Source of the DNA: Parascedosporium putredinis
Lineage: Eukaryota > Ascomycota > Sordariomycetes > Microascales > Microascaceae
Direction: 5' to 3'
NCBI GenBank assembly: GCA_949357655.1
Contig: CASHTG010000015.1
Span: forward strand, 4,030,001 to 4,094,000
DNA length: 64,000 nt
A program made the position numbers and the translations under genes. Shown here one piece after another: positions 1 through 10,957 of the stretch (position 1 is the stretch's first letter; each line of letters starts with the position of its first letter). The notes below the pieces were generated by a model that did no database searches, was not told where the DNA came from, and saw only the letters and a list, made by a program, of their open reading frames with translations.

Positions 1-1066
1 GGGATTCTTTTTTTATGAGGGGACATCGCTTTCACTGGTTTCCCCACCTTTTGTTCTTTTTTGCCAACCCCCGTTGGACCGGGGATTGCGACAGAGCGGG
101 TTATGGCTCTTTTTCTTTGTGTTTTTTGTTACTGTTTTTGGTGGTGGGCTTTTTCTGGTTTGATATCCTCACGAACACGGTAGGCATTATTATAGTTCAT
201 TGCAAGGGAATGGAGGAATCATGGTATCGAGAGTGGCTAATACGAAGAAGAAACGGAAGAAGAAAATACATGGATGTACTCAACATTGGCGGTTTACTCG
301 GAGCCGTAGGGCTCGATTGTCTTGGTAGTTGGTCATGAGAAAAGACCATTGAAAAAATCAAACTAGTCCTTGTATTGTATCAAAACAAGCATTGATATAC
401 ACTTGTTTCCTGTCAAACATCTTCAAGAATCGAATCTTCTAAAGCTTGATGTGGTCTAAGACACCCATTAACACTTTATCGACTGGGTGGACTGAGAGGG
501 ACCAAGCACATGGCAGAACACCCATGCCTGCTTATATAATCCGAAATCACAAGCCAGAGCAAACGAGGAGCTCGCCGCAAGTTGATTTTCCATGTACTTG
601 TCCCCTTTCCATTGGGACGCACAAGCTGACGAGGCGCACTCTGGAAGCCGCGATCTCCACACTCAAATGAGGGAAGCAGCATTCTACCCACCCCTTTCCA
701 AGTCTCCCCCTCCCCCTCGTCACAGATATTTTCCTTAATGCTGTGCCTGTGATTTTTTCAGGAGACATCTAGTGCTTGGACAATGAGTCAAATCCAACTC
801 CCACCACTCTTTCTCCTTTTTCCTTGTAGTCTTTTTTTTTTTTTCTAGTGTGCGCATAGCTTCAGTCTTGTCGCATCGCCAAAACCTCTCCTTCCCCTAA
901 GGACACGACGTCCAGACCAGTTGTGAAGCTTGAAAAGACATAGTCGAAACCCCGAAGCGAACCGGGTATTGACCTCGACCAACGCAAACCTCAATTCCTC
1001 CCTCTACGACCAAATTCGATACCGACGCACTCTCTCCGAACCCCCGCGCCGCGCCGCGCCACCAAG
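1..1066. other. Intergenic region upstream of ALG7
   Basis: No gene can be supported here. Open frames are short and overlap on both strands without recognisable protein character. The last 350 bases before the ALG7 start are pyrimidine-rich on the plus strand (CT runs near 700-720 and 795-845), as is common in filamentous-fungal promoters and leaders, so this part is probably the ALG7 promoter and 5' leader. The window may also cut the end of a neighbouring gene at base 1, but nothing shows it. Confidence 0.5.
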
Positions 1067-2598
1067 ATGCAGACCCTCCCACCGACCCTGACGCGCAACG
1101 AGACGCTCACCCTCCTCACCCTGTCCGGAGCGTGTCTCGCCATCCTCGCCAACACCTTTAACGGCGATGGCGAACCCTCATCGCCTCGCTGGCTCTGAGC
1201 GGCATCGCCTTTAGCCTCTGCTACTCGATGATCCGCTGGCTGGGCCCCACGTTTGTCCAGCACGGCTTCAAGGGCAGGGACCTGTGCAAAGCGAACCGGC
1301 CCGAGATCCCCGAGTGCATGGGCGCCGTGTGCGCCGCCGTCTACCTCATCGTCATCATTATATTTATCCCCTTTCCCTTTTACAAGGATATTGTCGCGGC
1401 CACGAGCGGAGGCGGAAATAGGGACGTCGTGCTTGAAGTGCATCACGTCAACGAGGGTCGGTTCCTGCATAGGTTCCCGCATAGCAAGGTATGCGCTCTG
1501 CCCGCATCTCTTTTTTTTTTTTTCCCTTTCCCCTTTCCCGCTGCTGTGTTTGATCCAGCCCTTGTGAGGACGCTCAAGGCTAACCCGTTGTTTTCTTTCG
1601 TCGCCATCCTCGCAGCTGGCTTCCTATCTCTCGGCCATCCTGTCGCTCCAGACGATCGCGCTCCTCGGTCTTAGCGATGACCTGTTTGACATTCGCTGGC
1701 GCCACAAGTGGTGGATCCCGGGCCTGGCCTGCATCCCCATCCTCGTCGTGTACTTTGTCGATTTTGGCGTGACCTCGGTCGTCATGCCTATCCCCTCCAG
1801 CCGTACCTGGGCGAGCTCTTCGACCTCGGCGGCCTCTACTACGTCTACATGGCCTGCATCGCAATGTTCTGCCCCCAGAGCATCAACATGCTCGCGGGCA
1901 TCAACGGCATCGAGGTCGCCCAATCCATCGTCATCGCCCTCCTCCTCGTCTTCAACGATTGCCTCTACCTCTTCACCCCGTACCCGCACCCGGCCACCGA
2001 CTCCCACCTCTTCTCCCTCTACCTCCTCCTCCCCTGGCTCGGCGTCTCCTTTGCCCTCCTCTGCCACAACTGGTTTCCCGCCCGCGTCTTCGTCGGCGAC
2101 ACCTACTGTTACTTCTCTGGCATGGTCTTCGCCGTCGTCGGCCTCCTCGGCCACTTCTCCAAGACCCTCGGCCTCCTCCTCGTGCCCCAGCTCTTCAACT
2201 TCCTCTACTCCGCGCCCCAGGTCTTTGGCGTCGTCCCCTGTCCCCGCCACCGCCTCCCCAAGCTCAATGCCCGCACCGGCCTCCTCGAGCCCTCCGTCAC
2301 CCCCTGGGACCCCGACAACGGCGTCCAGCCTCGCCCCTGGGTGGCCCCCATCCTCTTGCTCCTCGCCCGCTTCCGCCTCCTCCAAGTCACCCTCGACAAG
2401 CGCGGCCGCTTTCTCGAAACCAGCAACTTTACCCTCCTCAACCTCTGGCTCGTCATTCGCGGGCCCCTGCGCGAAGATCGCCTCGCCGCCGAGGTCACCG
2501 CCCTGCAGTTCGCCGTCGGCGCCCTCGGCCTCTTTGCTCGCCACCGTCTTGCCCTCCTCGTCTTTAAGGAGGATAACTTGGGCATGACCCTTGGGTGA
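1067..2598 (+). CDS. ALG7: UDP-GlcNAc:dolichyl-phosphate GlcNAc-1-phosphotransferase (frameshifted in this assembly)
   Basis: This enzyme moves GlcNAc-1-phosphate from UDP-GlcNAc to dolichyl phosphate in the ER membrane, the first step of N-glycan precursor synthesis and the target of tunicamycin. Exon 1 is 1067-1488 and exon 2 is 1616-2598, with a 127-nt GT-AG intron whose phase fits exactly. Diagnostic stretches are KGRDLCKANRPEIPECMGAV, KDIVAATSGGGNRDV, LGLSDDLFDIRW (acidic catalytic region), NMLAGINGIEVAQS and a long C-terminal block containing GDTYCYFSGM. Many hydrophobic segments fit a polytopic membrane enzyme. The healed length is about 468 residues, normal for the family. Two single-base losses interrupt it: one C near 1175-1177, which otherwise stops the frame in the first membrane helix, and one C in the run at 1792-1795. 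Conserved sequence resumes directly after each. The gene converges on SET3. Identity is secure; the breaks look like consensus errors. Confidence 0.95.
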
Positions 2599-4329
2599 AT
2601 GTGCGGCGAGATTGCCATCGTAACTGGTGCCAAAAATACCAGGTTAGAAGGGGGATACCCGGCGAGAGAGGAGAAGATAGAATACCAATGTCTTTAGTCC
2701 ACGTTTGTTTTACTATACTAGACGTAGGTAAAAGATGACATTAGATATCGCGAGATACCCTTCCTTCCATCCATCAATAGAAAAATACAAATCAACTGAT
2801 CCACATGTTTACCTCCCCTCAAGCCATCTCTTGTGACATGGTCCACAACTCCTCCCGATTTCGCACAAACTGTAATCTCCCAATGGGACGAGGCATCGCT
2901 AAAGCGCATCCCTCGCAAGTACGAACGTTCGTACGTGGTCCGCCATTCGCAGGACGAGAGAAACCAGCCGCATGGCGCTAAAAACTACGAAGTATATTCA
3001 GATAAGAACTTTCCATCCTCCCCTCCACTATCTATTCACTATTCACTCTTTTAGGTCATTTTCCCTCTCCATCCTTTCCCACTTTTCCATTGTTTTCTTG
3101 AACCCCCTCTCCGCTTCTTCTTCTTTCTCTTCTTCTACCCTCATGCTTGCCTTGCTTTGCTATGCAAGAGAACTGATTGAAATGGAAAAAGCCCAGAAAA
3201 CAGATGGTGAGGGCAGTACCGGGACAAAATAGGCAAGAACGGCACGTCATGGCGCGCAATGTTAAAGAATTGGAGGCGGCAGTTGGAGGAGAGAAAGAAA
3301 GAAAAGAGCATGGACGGCTCTCTTATAAAGTAAAGGTCGTAACCAACAATAAAGATATAAGAACCAAAACAAAAGGGGGAATAAAAAGGGCAGAAGAGAT
3401 AACCCGCGGAGCCTTGAGGCTTAGCCCGTAAACATCGAGATCCCCAGACCCTTTGAAACACTACAAATACAATGTGGAATCTTTAACCTTGAGCCGCCCC
3501 CGTTTGTCACCGATAAACACCAAGAAATATCAACGAAAAGTCCTGAGAAAGAGAGAAACCCCCAGAAAGAAGAACCCCGAACCCCTTTCCCAGTCCCCAT
3601 TTCATACCAACATTGGGAATATCTGTGGAAACACACACAAATGAGAGATAAAAGAAAGAGATAAGGGGAAATAAGGCACATCAGACCTTGTAATAAATAG
3701 ACGAGGGCCCTTTCCCTCCGCGAAAAAAAAAAAGGATATAGCAGACCGCCACCACCACGTTCATCCATCATAAGAGATTAAGCATCCCTTCATCGGGTCC
3801 CCCATTTTTCTGTTTTAATTCCCGACTCCCTCCTATATCGCAAAAGACTCCAGGCTCGGCGATGACGAGATCGGAACCGGTAACCGTAAAAGAAAATAAA
3901 ACATCATCGCGTTATCTGGAGATCGTAGCATTCAAGCGTCTATCGGAGCGTCGTGGCAAGTCAGCGGGCTGCGCAGCGACGGCTAAGAATCGCGTGAATG
4001 GTGGATGTGCGCGAAACCGCAATGTTGAAAAGATACCGCGGAGAGCCAGCGGTAACAGGGCGTTGTTAGGCAGCCATTATTCTTTTGAGAGTAACAGCCC
4101 ATTCGCGTTCGCATCTCGATTGGCGATTAGATAGGATAAGCGGTGGTAGAGAATCGTACAACTAAAGAAACGCATCTCGCGCCCGCCATCCGACCAGAAT
4201 CGTACAAGCCGCAGCTGAAATTTCGGGGTTATTTTCTCCTTCTGTTAAAAATATTATACACATAGACTCTTCGTCAAGGTGAAGAAATCGAAGGGCGCAA
4301 GCACTGTCGTCGGAAGTAAATCGCGCTCT
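2599..4329. other. Convergent 3' intergenic region, ALG7/SET3
   Basis: About 1.7 kb lies between the stops of ALG7 and SET3. It is relatively AT-rich with purine and pyrimidine runs and only short overlapping open frames of no recognisable family. It probably holds the two 3' untranslated regions. A perfect 16-base palindrome lies at about 2919-2934. No RNA gene was recognised. Confidence 0.5.
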
Positions 4330-7133
4330 TTAGTCGACGTCGCGAATTGGCTGGTCAACGGTTGAAGAATCGCCGTTTAGATGAGGCAAGGTCGTGGTGG
4401 GTTTCGACTCCTCGGGTATCGACTGTGTAGCTGACCCCGGAGGCTTCACCGTAGCTTTATCCTTGTCCATCCGACTTTTCCGATAGTCGCTGAAGCTAAG
4501 CTTCTTCTTCACGGGGCTCGGCTGCACACCGTTGACGCCTGATGGCCCAAAGGGGCTCACTGCACTGCCGGTCGAGAAGGGGATTGCACCATGGAGCCTG
4601 TCGCCGACAAAGGCGTACCGCTGCTAGTCAATGGACCGTTGATCGCGTTTGTAAAGGTCGGCACAGGTGGCATCTGCACTTTCAGATCGGGAGTCCTGAT
4701 CTTGACTATGCCAATCACCGTCGGCTCAATTCCTTCTGGTATGACCTGCGCCGGTAGCGTCGACGGAGATACAGAAGACGCATCAATCATGGCAATGTCA
4801 GCGGGTGTTGGCGCGGGCGAGGTCGCAGTCGTTGAGACAGTGTCCTTCATCATAACGGGGGAGCTGGATGTCGAATGATGGTCCGTTCCAGGGGAGTCGA
4901 TGTCCATCGCGGTAGTCTCAGTCTGAGCGACGTCGGACTTGCGGCGGTCAACCTCGTCGACCTTTTGCCGGTGGCGATTATTCAGGAGGCGCTGGGAAGA
5001 GAGATGACTCTTCGGCGTGGCTTCGGGCTGGGGGTGGGAGCGCTAAACCATTCACCATCCACTGGATCTGTCTGCACACCAGTGTCGCGGTAGTTAGCAC
5101 GCGTTACAGAGGAAAGCCGCGGGCAGGGTATCGTGGACTCGGGCCTCGCTATGGTGAAGGGCGGGAATTGGGCACGTGGCGAAAGCGTGCTGGCTGGCGA
5201 ACCAGACTTGCTCCGAGACGTGCTTGCATCCACATAGTTGCCATTCGCGAGATTGGGTGTCGTGCTTGCCGGTGTCCGAGATGACTTTGATTTTGTCGAA
5301 CTAGCACCGTCCGATATTCGCTTCTTTTGCTGCGCTGCAGACCTGGCTGGCCTTGCTGTTGCTCCATCAGACGGAACTTTTCTTCAGCCATCGCCACTTT
5401 ACGCTTATCCCGATCCGTCGGCTCGGTCAGTATCCCCAGCTGGTCAAAGGTACCGTTTTGTTGGAAAGGGGTACGGTCGCGGCTCGGTGGTTTACTTCGT
5501 GAGGACGTTGACTGAGCATCATGTTCTAGGCCGTCTTCCACATGACCTTCACTGGCGGCGCGACTGTTGGTTGCGTAGCCGGTACTCGTCGGGGACACGT
5601 TTTGCGTCTTGGCCTTCCTCTTCTTCTTCGAATTCGCGCGGGCCTGGGTCCTGCCAAGGTAGTGCCGGTGGAAGCGGGCAAATGCGCAATTACTACCCAG
5701 GTCGCAAGCGCAGCCGCCATATTCGGAAAGTAAGCGATGCAGCCACGAGGAGATGGTTTCGTATTCCGCATCATCCATTTCGGGGTATTCAGAGCCATCA
5801 GTTTCGTCATCGCCAAGACCGAGACGGTGAAGCCATCGCGCCTTTTCTTCATTACGAAACCTGAAGTCCCAAGCAAGTGTTATTTGCTCCTTGGCGGTGA
5901 TGTCTCTGTCGCTGACGAGCCAAAAGTGGTATTCTGAGCCCCCAGACCCGGAGCCGGACAGGTAGGTGTCGAGAACGGCATTTGGCTTGCAGCTACGTCT
6001 GACATAGCGGGCTTCGGAGCCTTCTTTTCGAGTGTCAATGTAAAGAGGCAGGAGAGGGTGGAAGAAGACAAAGGGGAGGGGCGATGTGAGTTCTGGCCAA
6101 TAGCTCTCGGGGTCCGCGCAGTAGTCATTCTGAAATCCGATCATTCCGTTCAGTTCCATCAGAGGGACCTCCTTCTCAATGGCAGAGGGTGTCGTGAGGT
6201 ATTGCAGCCTCAACTTCTTCTCCGGGGTCGGTGAGTAGCTCTTTTGCTCCACGCGAAGGGCTTGTTTCCTAGACTGAATATCAGCTGGCAATTTTTGGAA
6301 GACGTCCTTGTATTCTTGTCCCGTCTCCTTTTTAACCGATCGTGATCGTGGAGCCAGAGCGACATCGTGTTGGAAATATTCAGGGTCGCAAACGAGTTGT
6401 TCTGGACGATCTGAACATCGTCCTCACTGTGAAGGGAGAAGAAATTGGCGGAATAATTGTGAAGTTCGAAATCCATGGGCAGATCGGGAGGTGTGTTGGC
6501 TGGACTTGGCTGTTGTTGATGATGGCCGTTGACAAGAGGTTTGGCTTGGCCATAGGATGGGCTTTTCTTGGAGGGTTGGGAGCTGATGGAGTGAGAAGGA
6601 CGGTGCGAGATTTTAGGCTTCTTCGCGGGAGGGTGATGGACATCGACAGGATTTTGATGGGTGATGCCATCCTGGCCGTTGTTGGTGCCATTCAAGAGGA
6701 GGTCGTTGGGCTTCGGCTTCTTCTTGTGGCTTTTTGATGCAGGCCGCTTCGGCTTCTTATCGTGCGTCTCCTCTTCTTCGAGGATAGCCTTGCGTAAATT
6801 TTGCGTCCGTTCAATGGCCCTCTTGTGGTCCAAGGGACGGGGTTTGCATTGGTGACAATAGTGCGAAAAGGTCTCACGAAGAGCCTCTTCGCGATTATCG
6901 GGATAGAAGCAGTCAATGTGCTGCCACGTTTCGCATGTCTCGCAAAATATCGTGTTTCCATCATCATCAGGGAAGTTGCAGATACACTTGATCGTGTACG
7001 GCTCTTCCTCTACAGCCTCAACCTTGTGCGGCAACTCCTTGACATGGGGAATGGAGATTGCGTTGGTCGCGGCGATGAGAGCCTGACTAGGATTCGCGAT
7101 TTGCGTTGACAGAGGCTGTAATTTTTCCGTCAT
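4330..7133 (-). CDS. SET3: PHD finger and SET domain protein, Set3 family (four frameshifts)
   Basis: Set3-type proteins are chromatin readers that scaffold a histone deacetylase complex (Set3C); they bind methylated H3K4 through the PHD finger and are generally thought to lack methyltransferase activity. The N-terminus carries a PHD finger at about residues 48-98, with C50, C52, C64, C67, H72 and C75 visible, followed by a basic, disordered linker. The SET region reads ARYVRRSCKPNAVLDTYL, then EYHFWLVSDRDITAKEQITL. The usual NHxC motif is replaced by RRSC, as expected for non-catalytic members. Cysteines of a post-SET type follow (GGCACDLGSNC). The end carries a KKKLSFSDYRKSR motif, which I recall from fungal Set3 homologues. 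There is no intron. Single-base losses near 6329-6333, 5342, 4994-4996 and 4579-4582, all in T/A or G/C runs, split the gene. Restoring each gives one frame of about 935 residues. Confidence 0.88.
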
Positions 7134-10100
7134 AATCTAGAGGGAAACCGCCTCGGTCGCGTGAGTCGAAAGGGGTTCGAGGCTTCAGAATGAATGAGCG
7201 GGTCTACCGTTGCCGTCTGGAGAGCATGTCGATGCCTTCCTCGACGCGGACTTTATAAATGGAGGGGTTTTGACGAGGGGAGAGTTTTTCAACCAAATCG
7301 TCCGCATCCGCCTAGCATGCGTCGATGGTTAGGGGAGGCAGCAATGGGGCAATACTGGCTCCCGAGGAGTGGCAAGACGCCAAGTGTGGGAGATAGCGAC
7401 GTCGGGGTAGAGGAAATAAAATCGAATCTATCGAACCGTCGAGGATATATCGATCGAAAAACGATGGTTAAACACGTCGATTCAAGTTGTCGTGGTGGTA
7501 GTTGTTTGTGATTTGTGTTTTTTCTTCACTTCGCGGGATCGTGATGGTCGAGGAGCGGAAGGGCGAAAAGGGACGAAAAAGATTGCGCCAGGATGAACTG
7601 GGGGAGAGAGGGTGGAAATGTCAAAAGGAAGAAGGTTTTTGGGGGTACGAGCGTCGTTTTCGGAGCGCATGGGATCCAGGACCAACCCGACGCATAAAGA
7701 GAAGCCGCGATGAGTGAAGGCGACGTCGAATTGGGAGGAGTTGGTGATGGAGGAAGGAAAGAGAAAAAGAGGAGGGGACCACAACACGAGGAAGGAAAGA
7801 CCGGGAAAATGGGCTCTCGCAGCACTACACACACACGGAACAGAGGAGAACGACAGTAATGGTGTAGTGTGAGCGATGGAGGGCGAAGGGGAAGCGCAAA
7901 AGCAGTGGAGCGGGACGAGGGCGTGCGCTGTGGACAGATCAATGGGCGTGTGGGCACGACACCTGCTGTTTGGATTGGTGTTTTTGGGGGTGTGGGCGCA
8001 GGCATCCAGGCAGAAAAGGGAGGATGGGGGAAAGTGATTAACGAAGAGAAGGGCCAGGCCAGGCCCAGGTCCAGAAATTACTGGGCGCACGCTGAGGAGG
8101 GAAAGCCTGGGCGCGCAGTAAATTACCTGGTGGACTTACGTACACAAAGCGGTTGCAGGGAACATTGAAGGCTGTAGGGGTCGGCCACAGACCAACCCGG
8201 CCTAAAACTTGGTGGTGGCAGAGTGCGGAGTAACGCTAAAATCGCCAGCTTGCAGCATCGAGTTCAGCAACGTGAGGGGACAATCGAAATTATGATACCG
8301 CGTCGCCGTTTCGATGTCGTGTGTCGCGATTCTGGCTGCTCGCCTCTCTTCAGCGCTCGCGTCGACACATGAGACATGGGTCCTAAGAGGGTATCCCCTC
8401 GGCTTGGCGGTCCCGTCAGAGAGCGCAAACGAGAACGATTCTTTGACGAAAAATGAGGCGTCGCCCTCTGTCCGCTCGATGCATTGGGAGGATGGCCCCC
8501 AGCTCGCAGGGAAGTCGCAAAGGCTGCGCTGCGATGAAGAGACCGACGGGTGGGATTGCAATCCCTCATGTCTAGACAAGCGGATCAGGAAAGAGCACGA
8601 AGAGAGCGCTCCTCCTCCCCTCGCTCATCTCGAAGGTTGTCATTTTGGGGGTCTCGTTGCTTCGAGCAGTGCGAATGTAACTATACAGGATAACCTGCTG
8701 CAGCGGCCACCTGCACGCGTGCGTTTTTCTGTATTTGTACATTCGGGCGCAATGGTGAATACGGAAGTACCAGTGACGTGAAATTTTGGTGAGGACGGTG
8801 CAGATGCCGAGAGACCAAGCCTAACCGCGAATGGTCCTATCAGCTTCAGGGGGCGTCGAGGAGACTCGCCTCTTTTCGGAAGAAGACCGATTGTTCTGGT
8901 GGCGAGAAAGTACCAGTACACGGCAGGAGGTCAAGACTCGAATGGCGGTGGATCGGGTGTGACCTGGGAGATGGTGGGAAAGAATGAATACGGCAAGCCA
9001 TTTTACCCAAGGGTGCAGATCCTCTGAAAGTGGTGCCTGAGGCGCCAGCCTACCGTTTGGTGTCTCGGGTGAAGGTTTGTCTGCTGTTGTGCGCAAGTGT
9101 GTGTATGTGTGTGTGTATGTGTATGTGCGTGTGTGTGAGTGTGTGTGTGTGTGTGAGTGTGTGTGGGAAGTAAGCTGTGTCGTGCCCGCAGCGATGAGAA
9201 GCCCCGCCACCAGATTTTCCGTTCAAAAGGCGGGCCCTCAGGATTCCCAAGCCGGCGTAATGGCTAGGGGTTATTTTTGCCATCAAAGAGGATATCGGGG
9301 AGAGAGTTCCATAGCGATGCTGGAGAAGGAATTTGCCTGAAGAACAAGAGCGTAGATAGATGAGGCGCCTCTTAGACGATGGACGCTGTCTTGTCCCTTG
9401 ATGCTGCGTCGACAATGCTTTTGGAGCGGGGTGTTACAGGATTTTTCCCAAGCCTTCTGAGACTCAGCAAGTAGGATAATAGAAGAAGGACAGGACGAAA
9501 CAACCAGGGACGCAAAGAAAAAAAGGCCGGCGAAGGTGGTGGTGGTCTGGAGTCTTGGGCCTCATTCCTCCTCTCCTCTTACGACACAGATGGTGAGGAG
9601 AAGGTGGGGATTCATGATGGAGGCGGACGAATCCCGCTTCCTCGGACGCTGATTCGGCATTAGCTCCATCGGTATTAATGCAAAAACGCTTCATTTGAAG
9701 CCTCCAGGATAGATCAGTATCCCGCGGGGAAGAGAAATGGGTTCAAGTTCATTGCATAACTGGTGTGTCATTCGTCATTCCCCCAGCATCCTCCGTTTCC
9801 ATTGGGCGCGACTCCCCCAAGCAAAACTTTGGCAAAGCATCTTCCTCTTTCACATTGACGTTGGTTCTTTTTTGGCGGGCTTGCGTTTCGAACCGCTGCG
9901 AGCTTGACACTGTGCACATGAAGGCATGTGTGAAGAACAGTTATCGGAGCCAAGTCCACAACCAAAGAATCTACAAGTATTCGATATAGCACAGTATGAT
10001 TAAGAGTAAGCACACTCGCTTTTTTTCTGGGTCCAAGGAGACTATTATCAGGCAAATTTCCCGATGCCGCTTTGTACAGGTACTTGGGAGGACATGCGAG

Positions 10101-10957
10101 GGAGATCAGACAAGCTAGATCACCTCATGTAACCAGACTTGCGTTTGTATCTCTCATGAGATACCTTCTCTTATGGAAATTCCAAGGCGCGTGTCAACTT
10201 TCGCCTGAATGGGCCAAGTCTTCAATGTTCGGTTTTCTTCCATCAAATCCCGTCAGGATCAAGCGACAAGAGGATAATAATACTGGACTCCCAATCGCTC
10301 AAGGATTATCAAGTCTGTGTAAGGAGGTCGCCACGTCGCGTCTTCCTGGAGCTCTTCGCCCGGAAAAGCTCAATGTCCGTCCAAACCAAACGTTGCAAGG
10401 CGCCAAATACCGAGTACAATCAATTGATCCTGCTTGATGTCACCCTCGACCCCTGTATTCGATGTACAGGCGAGCACAGAGCACGAAGCGAGACGAGCTC
10501 AATTTGTCCTGAGGCTTTTCCTTTTCCCCCTTTCACCCCGTGTTTCTCGAGCTGAAACAGTGAGAACTTGTCTCTTTTCCATCTGGCTTCAGTCTGACTT
10601 TTTTTTGTCTATTTGTAGAGCGCTCATTCTCTGAATTCTAGCTCTCTCTCCCTCTCTCTCTTCTTGCTCTTCTGCCTAATCATCTTTTCTTTTCCTTTTT
10701 TCTCGTTCTTTTTGTTTCTCTTCCTTTTTGCCCCCTCAAATCTCCTCGTTCCTCTCCTCGGCCAAGCTCAAGAAAAAAAGAAAGGATGGTATGGCCAAAA
10801 AGGATAAATAATAAAAGGGGTTGGGATAATAAGCACAGTCATTCAACCCAAACAGTATGACAGCATTTCAGGGCGAGGCTGTTCTCTGACATTTTTTGGG
10901 CCAGAGAAACCTCGTTTCTCGCCGCAGCTCCATTCACTGCCACCACAACATTTCCTT
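7134..10957. other. Intergenic region between SET3 and ADE12
   Basis: Both neighbours are on the minus strand, so the left part should contain the SET3 promoter and leader, and the right end the ADE12 3' region. The stretch 7480-8090 is pyrimidine-rich on the minus strand and leaves a 202-codon open frame there, but it is low-complexity and resembles no family, so I read it as leader or promoter. A GT-rich microsatellite lies at about 9096-9166. A strongly CT-rich stretch on the plus strand spans about 10500-10760. No other gene or RNA could be supported. Confidence 0.5.
9096..9166. repeat. Imperfect (GT)n microsatellite
   Basis: The stretch consists almost entirely of GT dinucleotides interrupted by GTAT, GTGC and GTGA variants. 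It is intergenic. Its opposite strand gives a run of Thr-His-type codons that creates spurious open frames. Length variation between strains is likely for such a tract. Confidence 0.9.

Noticed and set aside
1624..2544. 306-codon Glu/Gly/Val-rich open frame antisense to ALG7
   Set aside because: It is the antisense shadow of the C-rich third positions in ALG7; the sense strand carries the conserved enzyme.
7482..8090. 202-codon open frame on the minus strand upstream of SET3
   Set aside because: It is Pro/Ser/Phe-rich because the strand is pyrimidine-rich, overlaps a second such frame, and shows no domain or signal. It fits leader or promoter sequence of SET3.
10500..10760. Strong CT-rich stretch as a promoter for an unseen plus-strand gene
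   Set aside because: The next plus-strand frame would run into the 3' end of ADE12, and no coding sequence follows within reach. It may be 3' or spacer sequence.
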